The translations under genes were made by a program, and so were the position numbers. Below are positions 63,425-64,000 of a stretch of 64,000 bases of DNA, piece after piece. Positions within the stretch are counted from its first letter, which is position 1. Every line of letters starts with the position of its first letter. The notes under the pieces were generated by a model. That model worked only from the letters and a program-made list of their open reading frames with translations, ran no database searches and had not been told where the DNA came from. This DNA is from Phytopseudomonas daroniae (GTDB taxonomy: Bacteria > Pseudomonadota > Gammaproteobacteria > Pseudomonadales > Pseudomonadaceae): the NCBI RefSeq assembly GCF_004327285.1, contig NZ_QJUI01000012.1, forward strand, positions 1-64,000, in the 5' to 3' direction.

Positions 63425-64000
63425 TTATCCGTTTGGCTCTATCAGCCCCAACCCCAGCGAAAGCTGCAGGCGGCGATCCAGACGCGTCAGCTCCACACCG
63501 CTGAGTTCGGCGATGCGTTCCAGACGATAGCGCAAGGTATTGCGGTGAATGCCCAGGGCCGCGGCACAGCTCTGCACCTGACCGTCATGGGCACACCAGG
63601 CTTCCAGGGTTTCCCGCAGCACACCGTTGCCGTCCTGGGCCAGCACCTGCTTCAGCGGTGCCAGCCAGCCTTGCAGCAACCAGCTGTTACGCTGGGCGTA
63701 GAGCAGGGTCGGCAGGCGATGCTCCTCCAGCGACACCAGGCGCTGCGATGGGTAGCGCGCCCGTGCGAAGGCCTGCAGATCGCGTAACGCCAGGCAGGCC
63801 TGACGCAATTGCCCGAGAGACTGTACCGGATCGCTGACCAGCAAGCGGGCCACACCCCAACCGCGCTCATCCGCACTTTCCAGCCAGTGGGCATCACCAC
63901 GGCCTGCAGTCAGCGGCCTGCACCAGAGCAGCTCGCGCATGCCCAGTGGCGCACACAGGTGCTCGCTCTTGCCAGTCAAGACGCCGAGCAGACGCGCCTG
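63425..64000 (-). CDS. cdaR: sugar diacid regulator CdaR family, partial (5' end outside window)
   Basis: The last 191 residues of a regulator; the frame is open to the window edge, so the N-terminal sugar-diacid recognition part is missing. The C-terminal PucR/CdaR helix-turn-helix is clear: LRETLEAWCAHDGQVQSCAAALGIHRNTLRYRLERIAELSG. CdaR proteins activate genes for glucarate, galactarate or glycerate use. The 140 bp before the permease gene probably hold its binding site. Confidence 0.9.
   Translation of the reverse strand, partial: QARLLGVLTGKSEHLCAPLGMRELLWCRPLTAGRGDAHWLESADERGWGVARLLVSDPVQSLGQLRQACLALRDLQAFARARYPSQRLVSLEEHRLPTLLYAQRNSWLLQGWLAPLKQVLAQDGNGVLRETLEAWCAHDGQVQSCAAALGIHRNTLRYRLERIAELSGVELTRLDRRLQLSLGLGLIEPNG

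Overview
The window is a piece of a high-GC gammaproteobacterial chromosome. Gene content and order (der-bamB-yfgM-hisS-ispG-rodZ-pilF-rlmN-ndk-isc, secDF-yajC-tgt-queA, lptFG/pepA-holC-valS, and a fused-A/B Mrp antiporter next to glxK) are those of the genus Pseudomonas. The best guess is a member of the mendocina/alcaligenes-type lineages, but no rRNA or other species marker is present. The species guess is inference; the genus follows from protein sequences and synteny.

Region by region: (1) 1-3.0 kb is accessory: a DUF4260 membrane protein, then an SDR oxidoreductase and secreted lipocalin-like pair read divergently from a LysR regulator. (2) 3.2-20.8 kb is core housekeeping, mostly on the minus strand: ribosome-assembly GTPase, outer-membrane assembly, His-tRNA synthetase, isoprenoid synthesis, cell shape, type IV pilus pilotin, RNA methylation, the full iscRSUA-hscBA-fdx-iscX operon behind a strong promoter that overlaps an IscR type-1-like site, then cysE, trmJ and divergent suhB. 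(3) 20.9-27.2 kb: a glycine-zipper protein, the secF/secD/yajC/tgt/queA run and a tRNA-Leu(CAA). (4) 27.5-36.3 kb: cold-shock protein, RDD protein, lptFG divergent from pepA-holC-valS. (5) 36.35-46.1 kb is a defence-type island: a complete ISAs1-family insertion sequence (17-bp inverted repeats, perfect 10-bp target duplication) directly upstream of a Wadjet/MksFEB-like operon jetA-jetB-[extra gene]-jetC-jetD, followed by a small winged-helix gene. (6) 46.2-53.7 kb: SLC13/TrkA-C transporter, bacteriohemerythrin, rlmF, universal stress protein, DUF998 protein, FAD oxidoreductase and GNAT acetyltransferase. (7) 53.8-64 kb: mrpA/B-C-D-E-F-G cation/proton antiporter, a SlyB-like lipoprotein, and a glycerate/sugar-diacid module (glxK, GntP-type permease, CdaR regulator cut by the window end).

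The most interesting locus is the Wadjet-like operon. JetABC form an SMC-type complex and JetD carries a TOPRIM-type nuclease motif; the family is known to recognise and cleave closed circular (plasmid) DNA. Here a 496-residue AlbA_2/Schlafen-type + GHKL-like ATPase + winged-helix protein is encoded between jetB and jetC, with a 4-bp overlap to jetB and a 2-bp gap to jetC, so it looks translationally built into the operon. It also holds three in-frame 12-bp tandem repeats in a linker. The adjacent IS sits in what was probably the operon's promoter region. No CRISPR array, rRNA, integrase or prophage was seen.
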